Shown here: piece after piece, positions 43,618-53,287 of the stretch
How the letters are laid out: each line of letters begins with the position of its first letter
How positions within the stretch are numbered: position 1 is the stretch's first letter
Origin: Kangsaoukella pontilimi
Lineage (GTDB): Bacteria > Pseudomonadota > Alphaproteobacteria > Rhodobacterales > Rhodobacteraceae
Direction: 5' to 3'
Assembly (NCBI RefSeq): GCF_009830125.1
Contig: NZ_WUPT01000001.1
Coordinates: forward strand, 186,001 to 250,000
Length of the DNA stretch: 64,000 bases
Position numbers and translations under genes: made by a program
The notes under the pieces: generated by a model
The model's database searches: none
What the model was told of the DNA's origin: nothing
What the model saw: the letters and a program-made list of their open reading frames with translations, nothing else

Positions 43618-44499
43618 GTGGAGAAAGCGCAATTCCAAAGCCGATGGATGCCGTACCTGCTGCTTGCGCCGCAGATGGTCATCATCGCAATCTTCTTCAT
43701 CTGGCCCGCCGCAGAGGCGATCCGCGCTTCGTTCTTTCTGGAAGACCCGTTTTTCGGGAACTCCACCTTCGTCGGGCTTCAAAATTACACCGACGCGCTT
43801 TCGGCGTCCGACTACAAGCGGACGGCATGGTTCACGGTCGTGTTCACCGTCCTCGTGTCGCTGCTGTCGCTGGCATTGGGCATGATGCTGGCCGTCTCCG
43901 CCGACCGGGTGCTTCGCGGGCAGTCCACGTACAAGACGCTGCTGATGTGGGTCTACGCCATCGCCCCGCCGGTGGCTGGCCTGATCGGCGTCATGCTCTT
44001 CGACCAGCATATCGGCCCGCTCGTCGATTTCGCCGCCATGTTCGGCTGGCACCTGCAGATCGGCGTGGACTACTGGGATACCGGCTTTGCCATGATCGTC
44101 GTCTCGACATGGAAGCAGGTGCCGTATTGCTTCATCTTCTTCCTCTCGGGCCTCCAGTCGATCCCGACCTCGGTGAAAGAGGCCTCGGCCATCGACTGCC
44201 AGTCCGAGACGCGCCGCTTCTGGACGATCACCTTCCCGCTTCTGGCGCCCACGACTTTCTTCCTGCTGATCCTGAACATCACCTACGCGATGTTCGAGAC
44301 CTTCGGCACCATCGACCAGATCGTAAAGGACCAGCCGGGCAACAGCCCCGTCACGCTGGTCTACAAGGTCTTCCGCGACGGCTTCCGCGGCAACGATATC
44401 GGCGGGTCTTCGGCACAATCGGTCATCCTGATGATCTTCGTGCTGTTGCTGACAATCGTGCAATTCCGGCTGATCGAACGCCGGATCCATTATACCTGA
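43618..44499 (+). CDS. ugpA: ABC transporter permease (UgpA-like) with altered EAA loop
   Basis: 293 residues from a GTG at 43618 (GGGGAGGGG upstream). Six membrane segments; MPYLLLAPQMVIIAIFFIWPAAEA is a typical UgpA start. The EAA loop reads EASAIDCQSETRRFWTITFP, with Cys where the family has an almost invariant Gly after Asp. This loop contacts the ATPase, so the change is notable although the rest of the protein is intact. It pairs with UgpE. Confidence 0.88.
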   Translation: MEKAQFQSRWMPYLLLAPQMVIIAIFFIWPAAEAIRASFFLEDPFFGNSTFVGLQNYTDALSASDYKRTAWFTVVFTVLVSLLSLALGMMLAVSADRVLRGQSTYKTLLMWVYAIAPPVAGLIGVMLFDQHIGPLVDFAAMFGWHLQIGVDYWDTGFAMIVVSTWKQVPYCFIFFLSGLQSIPTSVKEASAIDCQSETRRFWTITFPLLAPTTFFLLILNITYAMFETFGTIDQIVKDQPGNSPVTLVYKVFRDGFRGNDIGGSSAQSVILMIFVLLLTIVQFRLIERRIHYT

Positions 44500-44512
44500 G
44501 GAGGAAGACGCC

Positions 44513-45433
44513 ATGGCCATCGCCGATACCGACCGCCTTCCGCCCGCCACGAGCGACAAGGCAAAAACGAAGACCAAACCGCAGAAGCCGAGATCGAATA
44601 TCCGGCTTTACGACCACATCGTGCTCGCCATCGGGGTCTTCATCATGATGGGCCCGCTTGTCGTGGCTTTCCTGACCTCGACCCATGACTACGTCACGAT
44701 CCACCGTGAGGGGATGCAGATCACCTGGGGCGGAAACTTCCTGGAGACCTACAAGAACGTGCTTTACCAGAAAGGCGGCTTCACCGGCGAGGTGACGGGC
44801 CTTCTGATGACGCAGAACAGCCTGATCCTTGGCATCGGTTTCGCGGTGGGCAAGATCGTTGTGTCCATGCTGGCCGCCTACGCCATCGTCTACTTCCGCT
44901 TTCCCTTCGCCACGCTGTCCTTCTGGATCATCTTCACGACGCTGCTTCTGCCGCTCGAAGTGCGCATCCTGCCGTCTTACGAGGTCGTGCAGCAACTGGG
45001 GATGCTGAACAGTTACTCCGGCCTGATCATCCCGCTGATCGCTTCTGCGACGGGGACGTTCTTCTTCCGGCAGTTCTTCAAGTCGATCCCCAACGAGATG
45101 ATCGAGGCGGCGCGGATCGATGGCGCGGGGCCGGTCCAGTTCTTCTGGGACATCCTTGTGCCGCTGTCGAAAACCATGATCGCGGCCATCTTCATCATCA
45201 TGTTCGTCGTCGGCTGGAACCAGTATCTCTGGCCCACCCTGATGACGACCGAGGAAGGCTACTTCACGCTCGTGCGCGGTATCCGCAACATCATGCAGCA
45301 GATGATCGGCGCGGATATCCCCGAGTATAACGAGGCGCTTGCCATGGCCGTTCTGGCCATGCTGCCGCCGGCGCTGGTCATCATGATCTTCCAGCGCATG
45401 TTTATCAAAGGTCTGGTGGAACAAGAAAAATGA
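44513..45433 (+). CDS. ugpE: ABC transporter permease (UgpE-like)
   Basis: 306 residues with an unusually long, charged N terminus before the first membrane segment (about 40). The EAA loop is normal ([20 protein letters not shown]), and [12 protein letters not shown] follows. It forms the channel with UgpA. A GAGGAGGAAG ribosome site precedes the ATG, and the stop overlaps the ugpC start. Confidence 0.9.
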   Translation: MAIADTDRLPPATSDKAKTKTKPQKPRSNIRLYDHIVLAIGVFIMMGPLVVAFLTSTHDYVTIHREGMQITWGGNFLETYKNVLYQKGGFTGEVTGLLMTQNSLILGIGFAVGKIVVSMLAAYAIVYFRFPFATLSFWIIFTTLLLPLEVRILPSYEVVQQLGMLNSYSGLIIPLIASATGTFFFRQFFKSIPNEMIEAARIDGAGPVQFFWDILVPLSKTMIAAIFIIMFVVGWNQYLWPTLMTTEEGYFTLVRGIRNIMQQMIGADIPEYNEALAMAVLAMLPPALVIMIFQRMFIKGLVEQEK

Positions 45434-46476
45434 CAACACTACGCATCAAGGACGTCTTCAAGCGCTATCCCAACGGAGCCGAGGCCGTGAAAGGCGTGTC
45501 GGTCGATGTCGAGGATGGCGAGCTTGTCGTCTTCGTCGGACCTTCGGGCTGCGGCAAATCCACCATGCTGCGGATGGTGGCAGGGCTGGAAAGCGTTACG
45601 GAGGGCGAAATCGAACTTGCCGGTCGCGTCGTCAACGATCTGGAGCCGGCCGAGCGCAACATCGCCATGGTCTTCCAGAACTACGCGCTTTACCCGCATA
45701 TGTCGGTCCGCAAGAACCTGGCCTACGGTCTGAAGAACCGCGGGACCCCCCAGGCCGAGATCGACCGCAAGGTGGATGAGGCGGCGAAGCTCCTGCAAAT
45801 CGGCGAGTTTCTCGACCGCAAGCCCAGCCAGTTGTCCGGCGGTCAGCGCCAGCGCGTCGCCATGGGCCGCGCCATCGTGCGTGATCCGGCGATCTTCCTT
45901 TTCGATGAGCCGCTATCGAACCTAGACGCCAAGCTCCGGAACCAGATGCGACTGGAAATCAAGAAGCTCCAGCGCTCGCTGGGCACGGCGGCCATCTACG
46001 TCACCCATGACCAGGTCGAGGCGATGACACTGGCCGACCGGATCGTCGTTCTGAACAACGGTCTGATCGAACAGGTGGGCAAGCCCCACGAGGTCTATTC
46101 GCAGCCCGCGTCGACCTTCGTGGCGAGCTTTATCGGCGCGCCGCCGATGAATCTTCTCGATGCGACGCTCTCGGATGGCCGGATCGAGATCGGCGGCCAG
46201 AGCTTTGCCGTGCAGCAGACCCAGAAGGCGGGACCGATCAAGCTGGGCCTCCGCCCCGAACGGCTTCAGGTGGCGTCGGGCGGCGAGGGCTTCCGCGTCG
46301 AGGTGGGCGTGCTGGAAGACCTCGGCGCGACCCGTCTCATCCATGCGCGCCTCGGTGATCAGGACCTGACCATCGCTCAGGATTCCGAACTGCCCGAGCC
46401 GTCGTCCGAGGCTCTTATCACCTTCCGCCACGACGACGCGCATTTCTTCGACGCCTCTTCCGGTCGCCGGATCTGA
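45430..46476 (+). CDS. ugpC: ABC transporter ATP-binding protein (UgpC-like)
   Basis: 348 residues. Walker [11 protein letters not shown]-loop [14 protein letters not shown], signature LSGGQRQRV and Walker [13 protein letters not shown] are complete, with a C-terminal TOBE domain (LGLRPERLQ). It energises UgpAE and in E. coli is inhibited by phosphate through this domain. It overlaps ugpE by 4 bp and is followed 5 bp later by the phosphodiesterase gene. Confidence 0.92.
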   Translation: MTTLRIKDVFKRYPNGAEAVKGVSVDVEDGELVVFVGPSGCGKSTMLRMVAGLESVTEGEIELAGRVVNDLEPAERNIAMVFQNYALYPHMSVRKNLAYGLKNRGTPQAEIDRKVDEAAKLLQIGEFLDRKPSQLSGGQRQRVAMGRAIVRDPAIFLFDEPLSNLDAKLRNQMRLEIKKLQRSLGTAAIYVTHDQVEAMTLADRIVVLNNGLIEQVGKPHEVYSQPASTFVASFIGAPPMNLLDATLSDGRIEIGGQSFAVQQTQKAGPIKLGLRPERLQVASGGEGFRVEVGVLEDLGATRLIHARLGDQDLTIAQDSELPEPSSEALITFRHDDAHFFDASSGRRI

Positions 46477-46481
46477 CGCCC

Positions 46482-47312
46482 ATGCACCCGCGCGACGCGT
46501 TCCGCCAGCGCTGGCAGGCGCGCCCTGCGCCTGCTCTGATCTCGGTTCACCGGGGCGCCTGGGGCCCGGCGCCCGAGAACTCGCGCCGGGCCATCTCGGA
46601 CGGCGCGGCCATCGGGATCGTAGAGATCGACGTGCAACTGGCCGCCGACGGTGTGCCGGTGGTGATGCATGACGAGAGCCTTGCGCGCATGACGGGCGAT
46701 CCCCGCAAGGTCGGAACGGTCCCGTCGGTCGACATCGCGGCACTGACCCTGAGGTCGGGCGGCGGCGGTGACGGGGTGGGGCTGTCGGACGAGACCGTCC
46801 CCCTTCTGAAAGAGGCGGTCACGGGCGCACCTGCTGACGCGTTCTTCGACTTCGACGTGAAATTCCCCGCCGAAATCGACCGGGTCGCTGCATTTCTCGC
46901 CGCCGAGGGACTGGCCGGTCGCGGGTCGGTCAAGGTCGACGTGGCGAACGCGGCCGATATCGATGCGCTTAGATCTCTGGAAGAGCGCGATGGTTTGATG
47001 GTCATGGCCAAGCTCAACCTCGCCAAAGGGCAGGGCGCAATTGTTCCCGCTCTGGTCGAGGCGGGCGTCGCGGCCGCCGAGGTCTATTTCGACGATCTGG
47101 CACAGCTTCGAGATGCTGCGGATGCTTCAGGCGATAGGCTTGCGCTTTCGACCTACACGCTCGACCCGGTTCATTGCTGTGGCCTGTCCGACGCCAAGGC
47201 ACTCCAGGACCCTGATGCGGTCTGGGGCAGGCTGTTGCACGCAGGTGCGACGATCCTGATGACGGACCGTCCGCGCGATCTGGCCGCCTATCTCGCCCGC
47301 TCAGACGCGTAG
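46482..47312 (+). CDS. ugpQ: Glycerophosphodiester phosphodiesterase
   Basis: 276 residues. ISVHRGAWGPAPENS is the catalytic HRG-PEN motif, VEIDVQLAADGVPVVMHDE the metal-binding Glu/Asp/His motif. No signal peptide, so it is cytoplasmic like E. coli UgpQ. It splits imported glycerophosphodiesters into glycerol-3-phosphate and an alcohol. It closes the ugp operon and overlaps the convergent permease gene by 12 bp. Confidence 0.92.
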   Translation: MHPRDAFRQRWQARPAPALISVHRGAWGPAPENSRRAISDGAAIGIVEIDVQLAADGVPVVMHDESLARMTGDPRKVGTVPSVDIAALTLRSGGGGDGVGLSDETVPLLKEAVTGAPADAFFDFDVKFPAEIDRVAAFLAAEGLAGRGSVKVDVANAADIDALRSLEERDGLMVMAKLNLAKGQGAIVPALVEAGVAAAEVYFDDLAQLRDAADASGDRLALSTYTLDPVHCCGLSDAKALQDPDAVWGRLLHAGATILMTDRPRDLAAYLARSDA

Positions 47313-48107
47313 CCCCGCCACCCGGCTCAGTGCGCGGGTGAACAGCAGGACCAGCACCAGAGGCGGCAACAGGGACACCGCACCCAGGATCAGACTCGGC
47401 CCCGAGCCGGTTCCGGCCAGGTTCAACCCCCGCATGATCGGGAAAAGGCTGTTGTCGGTCGAGATCATCAGAGGCCAGAGATACTGGTTCCAGCCCACCA
47501 TGAAGGTGACGAGGAAAACCGCCAGAATGGGCGGCCACGAAAGCGGCACGACAAAATGGAACAGGTATTTGACAGGCCCCGTCCCGTCGAGCCGTGCGGC
47601 CTCCATGATCTCGGGCGGCAGGCCCCGGAAATGCTGACGAAAAAGAAAGGTGGCGACCGCGATCGGCAGGATCGGCAGGATCAGCCCCGGCAGCGAGTTG
47701 ATCAGCCCGAGCGCCAGCACCGTGTCGAACGTTGGCAGCATCCGCGCTTCGATCGGAAAATAGAGTGTCAGGATCGTCGCCGCGAAGACCCATCTGGCCA
47801 GCCGGTTTTCCATGAAGACCAGAACGAACGCGGCGAGCATCGATATCAGGGTCGTAATCAGCGCGACACCCACGGCGATGGCGAGCGACACGCCCACCAT
47901 CCCCGTCAGCGTCGTCTCGCCGCCGGTCAGGCGGGCCAGCGCCTCGGTGTTGCCGACGATACCGTCCATGTAATCCGCCGTGGGCCGCCAGTCGCCGTTC
48001 AGCCCGCCCCGGTTGCCCGCGCCCAGAAAGACGATCACCAGAGGCGCCGTCATCAGAAGCGTCCCGGCAATCAGGATCGCATGGTCGCGGATGCGTGGCT
48101 GTCTCAT
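47301..48107 (-). CDS. Orphan UgpE-like ABC permease
   Basis: 268 residues, six membrane segments. The EAA loop EAARLDGTGPVKYLFHFVVP and [12 protein letters not shown] match those of the UgpE gene at 44513, so the two are paralogues. It is encoded on the opposite strand, with no companion permease, binding protein or ATPase adjacent on this strand. Either its upstream partners were lost, or they lie elsewhere; upstream on this strand is the divergent kdsB gene. The reading frame is intact. Confidence 0.8.
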   Translation of the reverse strand: MRQPRIRDHAILIAGTLLMTAPLVIVFLGAGNRGGLNGDWRPTADYMDGIVGNTEALARLTGGETTLTGMVGVSLAIAVGVALITTLISMLAAFVLVFMENRLARWVFAATILTLYFPIEARMLPTFDTVLALGLINSLPGLILPILPIAVATFLFRQHFRGLPPEIMEAARLDGTGPVKYLFHFVVPLSWPPILAVFLVTFMVGWNQYLWPLMISTDNSLFPIMRGLNLAGTGSGPSLILGAVSLLPPLVLVLLFTRALSRVAGLRV

Positions 48108-48193
48108 CGCGTGGCGGTCGTCCGGTTTGTGTGGATATTTGCCGTCGCTCTCAATTATGCGTATGGCTCAGGAAGACGAAAGGGGCGATCCCC

Positions 48194-48988
48194 ATGAGCC
48201 ACGTGATTTTCATTCCCGCGCGCTATGCCTCGCAGCGCTTTCCGGGCAAGCCGCTACAGGCACTGACCGGCGCCACCGGCGTGACCAAAAGCCTGATCGA
48301 ACGCAGCTGGCTGGCCGCGCGTGCGGTCTCGGGTGTGGATGGTGTCTATGTCCTGACCGATGACGAGCGCATCGCGGAACCGTGCCGGGCCTTCGGTGCC
48401 GAGGTTCTGATGACGCCCGACACATGCCGGAACGGGACCGAGCGCTGTGCCGCAGCCGTGCCGCTTCTGGACGAAGAACCCGACATCGTCGTCAACCTTC
48501 AGGGCGACGCGCCGCTCACCCCGCCGCATTATGTCGAGGCGCTTGTCGCCGCGATGACGGCGGATCCCGATATCGTCATGGCAACGCCGGTTCTGCGGAC
48601 AGACCGGGATCACCTGGAAAAACTCCGCGCTGACCGGAAGGCCAATCGCGTCGGTGGTACAACGGCCGTTTTCGCGGCCTCGCGCGATGCGCTCTATTTC
48701 TCGAAGGAGGTTCTGCCCTTCTACGACAATGCGCCAGACGATGCCGTTCCGGTGTTCCACCATGTGGGCTGCTACGCCTATCGTCCCTCGGCGCTTCGGC
48801 AATACGCGGCCCTTCCGGAAGGCCGGCTTGAACGGCGCGAGGGACTGGAGCAACTGCGTTTTCTGGAGCATGGCGTGCCGGTGCGCTGCGTCGAGGTCGA
48901 GGCGCGCGGGCGGTCCTTCTGGGAGTTGAACAACCCCTCGGACGTGCCACTGATCGAAGACATCATGAAGCGCGAGGGCATCGCATGA
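48194..48988 (+). CDS. kdsB: CMP-Kdo synthetase (3-deoxy-manno-octulosonate cytidylyltransferase)
   Basis: 264 residues from the ATG at 48194 (AGGGGCG upstream). IPARYASQRFPGKPL is the CTP-binding signature, NLQGDAPL the metal/sugar motif (QGD), and VGCYAYRP the family's HVGCYAYR segment. FPGKPLQALTGATGVTKSLI is longer than in E. coli KdsB, resembling KpsU or alphaproteobacterial forms. It activates Kdo with CTP. It begins a five-gene Kdo operon. Confidence 0.9.
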   Translation: MSHVIFIPARYASQRFPGKPLQALTGATGVTKSLIERSWLAARAVSGVDGVYVLTDDERIAEPCRAFGAEVLMTPDTCRNGTERCAAAVPLLDEEPDIVVNLQGDAPLTPPHYVEALVAAMTADPDIVMATPVLRTDRDHLEKLRADRKANRVGGTTAVFAASRDALYFSKEVLPFYDNAPDDAVPVFHHVGCYAYRPSALRQYAALPEGRLERREGLEQLRFLEHGVPVRCVEVEARGRSFWELNNPSDVPLIEDIMKREGIA

Positions 48989-49803
48989 AAACCGTCACCG
49001 TCGGGAACGTCAGCTTCGGCAACGATCTGCCCTTCGCGCTGATCTCGGGACCCTGCCAGTTGGAAAGCCTCGATCACGCCCGGATGCTTGCGGGCCGTCT
49101 GGTCGAGGTCACCTCCGAACGCGGAATCCCCTACGTTTTCAAGGCCAGTTTCGACAAGGCCAACCGCTCGTCCCTTGTCGGCAAGCGTGGCGTCGGGATC
49201 GAGGCGGGTCTGGACATCCTTGCCGCGATCCGGGACGAACTCGGCTGCCCTGTCCTGACCGATGTGCACACGGCCGAGCAATGCGCCATTGCCGCCGACA
49301 AGGTGGACATCATCCAGATCCCGGCCTTCCTCTGCCGTCAGACGGACCTCTTGCTCGCTGCCGGCGAAACCGGCGCGGCAATCAACGTGAAGAAGGGGCA
49401 GTTCCTTGCGCCATGGGATGTCCAGAACATCGTCGACAAGATCGCGTCCACCGGAAACGAGCGCATCCTGCTGACCGAGCGTGGCGCGTCCTTCGGCTAC
49501 AACATGCTGGTCTCGGACATGCGGTCCCTGCCGATCATGGCGCGGACGGGCTTTCCCGTCGTCTTCGATGCGACCCATTCCGTGCAGTTGCCGGGCGGGC
49601 AGGGGACGTCCTCCGGAGGGCAGTCCGAATTCGTGCCGCCCTTGGCCCGCGCCGCCATTGCAACGGGGTGTTCGGCGGTCTTCATCGAGACCCACGAGGA
49701 ACCATCCCGCTCGCCCTCGGACGGGCCGAACATGGTCCGTCTCGACGACATGGCCGCGCTTCTTGACCAACTTCAGGCGCTCGACCGGGTGGTGAAAGCA
49801 TGA
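48985..49803 (+). CDS. kdsA: Kdo-8-phosphate synthase
   Basis: 272 residues. LISGPCQLESLDHA, YVFKASFDKANRSS, LTDVHTAEQC and FDATHSVQLPGGQGTSSGGQ are all KdsA signatures. It condenses phosphoenolpyruvate with arabinose-5-phosphate. The residue after the conserved KAS-FDKANR and the early Cys in GPCQLE suggest the metal-dependent class is possible. Overlaps kdsB and the glycosyltransferase by 4 bp each. Confidence 0.94.
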   Translation: MKTVTVGNVSFGNDLPFALISGPCQLESLDHARMLAGRLVEVTSERGIPYVFKASFDKANRSSLVGKRGVGIEAGLDILAAIRDELGCPVLTDVHTAEQCAIAADKVDIIQIPAFLCRQTDLLLAAGETGAAINVKKGQFLAPWDVQNIVDKIASTGNERILLTERGASFGYNMLVSDMRSLPIMARTGFPVVFDATHSVQLPGGQGTSSGGQSEFVPPLARAAIATGCSAVFIETHEEPSRSPSDGPNMVRLDDMAALLDQLQALDRVVKA

Positions 49804-50564
49804 GCGAGCGTGTCGTCCTGTCGATGAAATGGGGCACGCTCTACAACGCCCGATACGTGAATGTGCTCTACAACGCCGTACGCGATCATATCGACGGTCC
49901 CTTTCGCTTCGTCTGTCTGACGGATGAGCCAGATGGACTGGCCTCTGGAATCGAGACCCACCCGATCCCCGATCTCGGCCTGCCGCAGGAGCGCTGGAAC
50001 CACGGTGCCTGGCCCAAGCTGGCCGTCTTCGCTCGCGATCTCTTCGGGCTTCAGGGCAGGCTTCTGTTCATCGACCTCGACAGCGTGATCGTCGACAGGC
50101 TCGATCCGTTTTTCGAAGCCGGCGGCGCATTCAGGGCCATCGGTGGCGGCAGCGGCTGGCGGCGTGGGGCCGCCTGGACCGATCCGCCGCGTCTCTTGTC
50201 GGGCGTCTTCTCGATGGACTTCGGCGCGCATCCCGACGTTCTCGATGCCTTCATGGCCGACAAGGAGGCTGCATACGACCGCGCCGAGAATGAGCAGCAC
50301 TTCATCGAGCAGACGATCAGTTCATGGGAGCCTTGGCCCGACGGATGGGTGCTGAGCTTCAAATATCACCTGAGGCGGAGCATCGGTGCCGATCTGATCA
50401 AACCGGTCTACGACCCGCCTCCGGGGGCCAAAATCGTGGCATTTCACGGCAATCCGCGGCCCATCGATCTGGTCGGGCGCAAGCGGTTGTGGTCGGAACC
50501 GCCCCACTCGGTGCGTTGCCCGGTGACTTGGCTCGATGACTATTGGGAGAGTTACGGTGAGTGA
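49800..50564 (+). CDS. Putative glycosyltransferase in the Kdo operon
   Basis: 254 residues, no signal peptide or membrane helix. LLFIDLDSVIVDRLDPFF carries a DxD-type metal motif (DLD) similar to GT8-like enzymes, and the C-terminal KIVAFHGNPRP resembles the HxxGxxKP region of that group. It is embedded between kdsA and kdsD with 4- and 8-bp overlaps, so it likely acts on a Kdo-containing LPS core or capsule. The donor and acceptor are unknown. Confidence 0.7.
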   Translation: MSERVVLSMKWGTLYNARYVNVLYNAVRDHIDGPFRFVCLTDEPDGLASGIETHPIPDLGLPQERWNHGAWPKLAVFARDLFGLQGRLLFIDLDSVIVDRLDPFFEAGGAFRAIGGGSGWRRGAAWTDPPRLLSGVFSMDFGAHPDVLDAFMADKEAAYDRAENEQHFIEQTISSWEPWPDGWVLSFKYHLRRSIGADLIKPVYDPPPGAKIVAFHGNPRPIDLVGRKRLWSEPPHSVRCPVTWLDDYWESYGE

Positions 50565-51555
50565 TGGGAAAACGATCTCGGCGCTCGGCGCCGTCAGGCG
50601 CGCGCTCGACATCGACGCCGAAGGCGTTGCGACACTTGTCGCGGCGCTCGACGGGCTGGAAGACCGGATCGAAAAGGCCGTCGGTCTGCTGCTCGGTATG
50701 GAGGGCCGCCTGATCATAACCGGCCTTGGAAAATCCGGCCACATCGGGGCCAAGCTGGCTGCCACCTTCTCATCCACCGGCACGCCCGCCTATTTCCTCC
50801 ACCCTTCCGAGGCGAGCCACGGCGATCTCGGGATGGTGCAACCCACGGACGTGATCCTCGCGCTCTCGTGGTCGGGTGAGACGCGGGAGCTCTCCGACGT
50901 TCTCGGCTACGCCAAGCGGCGCACGGTGCCGATGATCGCTGTGACCGCGCGAGAGGACAGCACGCTGGCAACAGCAGCGGATGTGGCCCTTGTTCTGCCC
51001 CGCGTGCGAGAAGCCTGCCCGCACAACCTTGCCCCTACAACCTCGACCCTTTTGCAGATGGCGATGGGCGATGCTCTTGCCATCGCGCTTCTCGAAGCGC
51101 GCGGTTTCACCGAAGAGAGCTTCCACCGCTTTCATCCGGGAGGGTCACTTGGCGCCGCGCTGAAGCACGTGCGCGAAATCATGCATGAGAGCGATGCGCT
51201 GCCCGTGATCGCCGCCTCGGCTTCGGTCCTCGAAGCGATTGGCGTTCTGTCGGCAAAGGGCCACGGCATCGTGGGGCTGACCCGCGACGGTGCGCTGGCC
51301 GGTGTCATCACTGACGGCGACATCCGGCGCTATCTCGAGCGGAACGCGACATCGACGATGCAGGCCGCGCTCCACGAGACAGAAGCCGGTGAGATCATGA
51401 CCGAGGGCTCGGTGACGCTCCGACCCGACATGATGGCGGGCGAGGCGCTGAGTATCCTGCAATCGAAGCGCATCTCTGCGGCCTTCGTCCTGAGCGACGG
51501 TCGCCCCGTCGGGCTGGTCACGATGCTGCGGCTGCTCAATCGCGGGACCGCCTGA
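50557..51555 (+). CDS. kdsD: Arabinose-5-phosphate isomerase (SIS plus two CBS domains)
   Basis: 332 residues from the GTG at 50557, chosen because GGGAGA lies 6-7 bases upstream; an ATG at 50536 is possible. The SIS domain has ITGLGKSGHIGAKLAATFSSTGTP and ALSWSGETREL; the C-terminal part has two CBS units (VITDGDIRRYL and near the end). It converts ribulose-5-phosphate to arabinose-5-phosphate, the first Kdo step. FHPGGSLGAALKHVREIM is the family linker motif. Confidence 0.92.
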   Translation: MSDGKTISALGAVRRALDIDAEGVATLVAALDGLEDRIEKAVGLLLGMEGRLIITGLGKSGHIGAKLAATFSSTGTPAYFLHPSEASHGDLGMVQPTDVILALSWSGETRELSDVLGYAKRRTVPMIAVTAREDSTLATAADVALVLPRVREACPHNLAPTTSTLLQMAMGDALAIALLEARGFTEESFHRFHPGGSLGAALKHVREIMHESDALPVIAASASVLEAIGVLSAKGHGIVGLTRDGALAGVITDGDIRRYLERNATSTMQAALHETEAGEIMTEGSVTLRPDMMAGEALSILQSKRISAAFVLSDGRPVGLVTMLRLLNRGTA

Positions 51556-51559
51556 GCCG

Positions 51560-52840
51560 ATGTCGCCCGCGACACGGGCATATCTTGCATTTTCACAAGT
51601 ATCCGGCCCCCTTTGGCGGCTGGCGCTGCGGAGAAGGTTGCAAAAGGGCAAGGAACTGCCCGAGCGGGTGGGCGAGAAATACGGCGAGTACACCACCCCG
51701 CGCCCCGAAGGAGAGGTGCTCTGGTTTCATGCGCTGAGTGTCGGAGAAAGCCTCGCGCTGATCCCGCTCATCGAAAAGGCGTTGGCGGCGGTTCCCGGTC
51801 TCTCGGTCGTTCTCACCACATCGACGGCCACTTCCGTCGCCGCGCTCGACCGGGCCGGGCTGCCGGATCGCGCGCATCACGTGCTCTTGCCCATGGACAC
51901 GGCGCAGGCCGTCCGGCGATTTCTCGATCACTGGCGGCCCTCGGTCGCGGTCTTCGCCGAGCTCGACTTCTGGCCGCGACTGATGACCGACACGCACCGG
52001 CGCGGCATCCCGATGATCCTCGTCAACAGCCGCATGTCCGAGCGGAACGTCGAAAGCCGGTCGCGGATGGCGGGCATGACGCGGGATATTCTGAGCCTGT
52101 TCGACGCGCTGCTCCTGCAGGACGACGCCAGCGTCCCGCGCTTCCGCGCCCTCGGCGCTCCGCCGGAGCGGATCAGCGTCGTCGGCGCGCTCAAGGCGGC
52201 GGCGCGGCCTTTGCCTGCCGATGAAGTGGAACTTGCGGAACTGCGCGCGGCCATCGGCACGCGTCCAGTCTGGCTGGCGGCGGCTACGGAAAGGTCGGAG
52301 CATCCGTCCATCGTCGCGGCCGCGCAGGAGATTGCACGCAACCACGGGGAAGCGCTGGCCATCCTCGCACCAAGGCACGTCGCGGACGGCCCGCCCCTGG
52401 CCGAGGCCATCGCCGCAACTGGACTGGCTGTCGCGCGGCGCGGGGCAGGAGATGCGATTTTTCCTGACACGCAGGTCTATGTCGCGGACACGATCGGTGA
52501 AATGGGCCTCTGGTATCGGCTGGCCCCGATCAGCTTTGTGGGCCACTCCCTGCCGCCTGCGGGGGTCGCACTTGGCGGCAAGAACCCCTACGAGGCGGCG
52601 GCGCTCGGCTCGGTCATGCTGCACGGGCCGGGTCTTGGCGATTTCGAGGAAAGCTACGCCGCGCTGCAAGAGGCGGGCGCGAGCCTGTTGGTCGAGAGCG
52701 CGGGCGGGCTTGCGGCAGAAGTCATGCGGCTGTTCGCGCCGGAGGTCCGCGCGCCGTACCTCGCCGCCGCCGAACGGGTCGTCGAGGAGCGCCGCGCCGT
52801 TCTGGACCGGACGTGGCAGGTCATCGACGCCGCGCGGTAA
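51560..52840 (+). CDS. Kdo transferase, second WaaA-like protein
   Basis: 426 residues. LWFHALSVGESLALIPLI carries the catalytic Glu of GT30 enzymes, LVNSRMSERN and YVADTIGEMGLWYRLAPISFVGHSL are WaaA motifs. The C-terminal GGKNPYEAAALGSVMLHGP corresponds to the HNPLEP segment but has Lys-Asn-Pro-Tyr-Glu. There is no clear N-terminal membrane anchor. It is 4 bp after kdsD in the Kdo operon. With the partial gene at the window start, the genome has two GT30-type enzymes. Confidence 0.87.
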   Translation: MSPATRAYLAFSQVSGPLWRLALRRRLQKGKELPERVGEKYGEYTTPRPEGEVLWFHALSVGESLALIPLIEKALAAVPGLSVVLTTSTATSVAALDRAGLPDRAHHVLLPMDTAQAVRRFLDHWRPSVAVFAELDFWPRLMTDTHRRGIPMILVNSRMSERNVESRSRMAGMTRDILSLFDALLLQDDASVPRFRALGAPPERISVVGALKAAARPLPADEVELAELRAAIGTRPVWLAAATERSEHPSIVAAAQEIARNHGEALAILAPRHVADGPPLAEAIAATGLAVARRGAGDAIFPDTQVYVADTIGEMGLWYRLAPISFVGHSLPPAGVALGGKNPYEAAALGSVMLHGPGLGDFEESYAALQEAGASLLVESAGGLAAEVMRLFAPEVRAPYLAAAERVVEERRAVLDRTWQVIDAAR

Positions 52841-52843
52841 GTC

Positions 52844-53287
52844 TCAGGCCTCGGTGTCCAGCCAGATCGTCACCGGCCCGTCATTGATCAACGAAACCTG
52901 CATATCCGCGCCGAACCGGCCCGTGGCGACGGGGATGCCCAGATCGCTCAATGCGCGCGCAAATGCCAGATAGGCCGCTTCGCCCGCCTCGGGCGCCATG
53001 GCGGTGGAAAAGCCGGGCCGGTTGCCGCGCCGCGTGTCGGCGGCCAGCGTGAACTGACTGACGACCAGCGCCGCGCCGCCCGTGTCGGCCAGCGCGCGGT
53101 TCATGCGGCCTTCGTCGTCGCGGAAGATACGCAGCTTCGCGACCTTGCCGGCAAGCTTTTCCGGAGCATCGGGCGCATCGCCCTCCATCGCACAGACCAG
53201 CACCACCAGACCGGGTCCGATTTCCCCGATGACCGCGCCTTCGACCGTGACCCGAGCCTCGGTGACCCGCTGAACCAGCGCCCTCAC
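52844..53287 (-). CDS. dtd: D-aminoacyl-tRNA deacylase
   Basis: 147 residues. [17 protein letters not shown] starts the fold, [20 protein letters not shown] contains the catalytic SQFTL motif, and the C-terminal [11 protein letters not shown] holds the Gly-Pro cross-subunit motif (here DGPVT). It clears D-amino acids from tRNA. Coupled by a 4-bp overlap to the upstream PfkB kinase. Confidence 0.95.
   Translation of the reverse strand: MRALVQRVTEARVTVEGAVIGEIGPGLVVLVCAMEGDAPDAPEKLAGKVAKLRIFRDDEGRMNRALADTGGAALVVSQFTLAADTRRGNRPGFSTAMAPEAGEAAYLAFARALSDLGIPVATGRFGADMQVSLINDGPVTIWLDTEA

Noticed and set aside
42292-44577. 761-codon open frame on the minus strand, antisense to ugpB and ugpA
   Set aside because: No recognisable domain; the plus-strand genes are well supported by signal peptide, membrane segments and operon structure.
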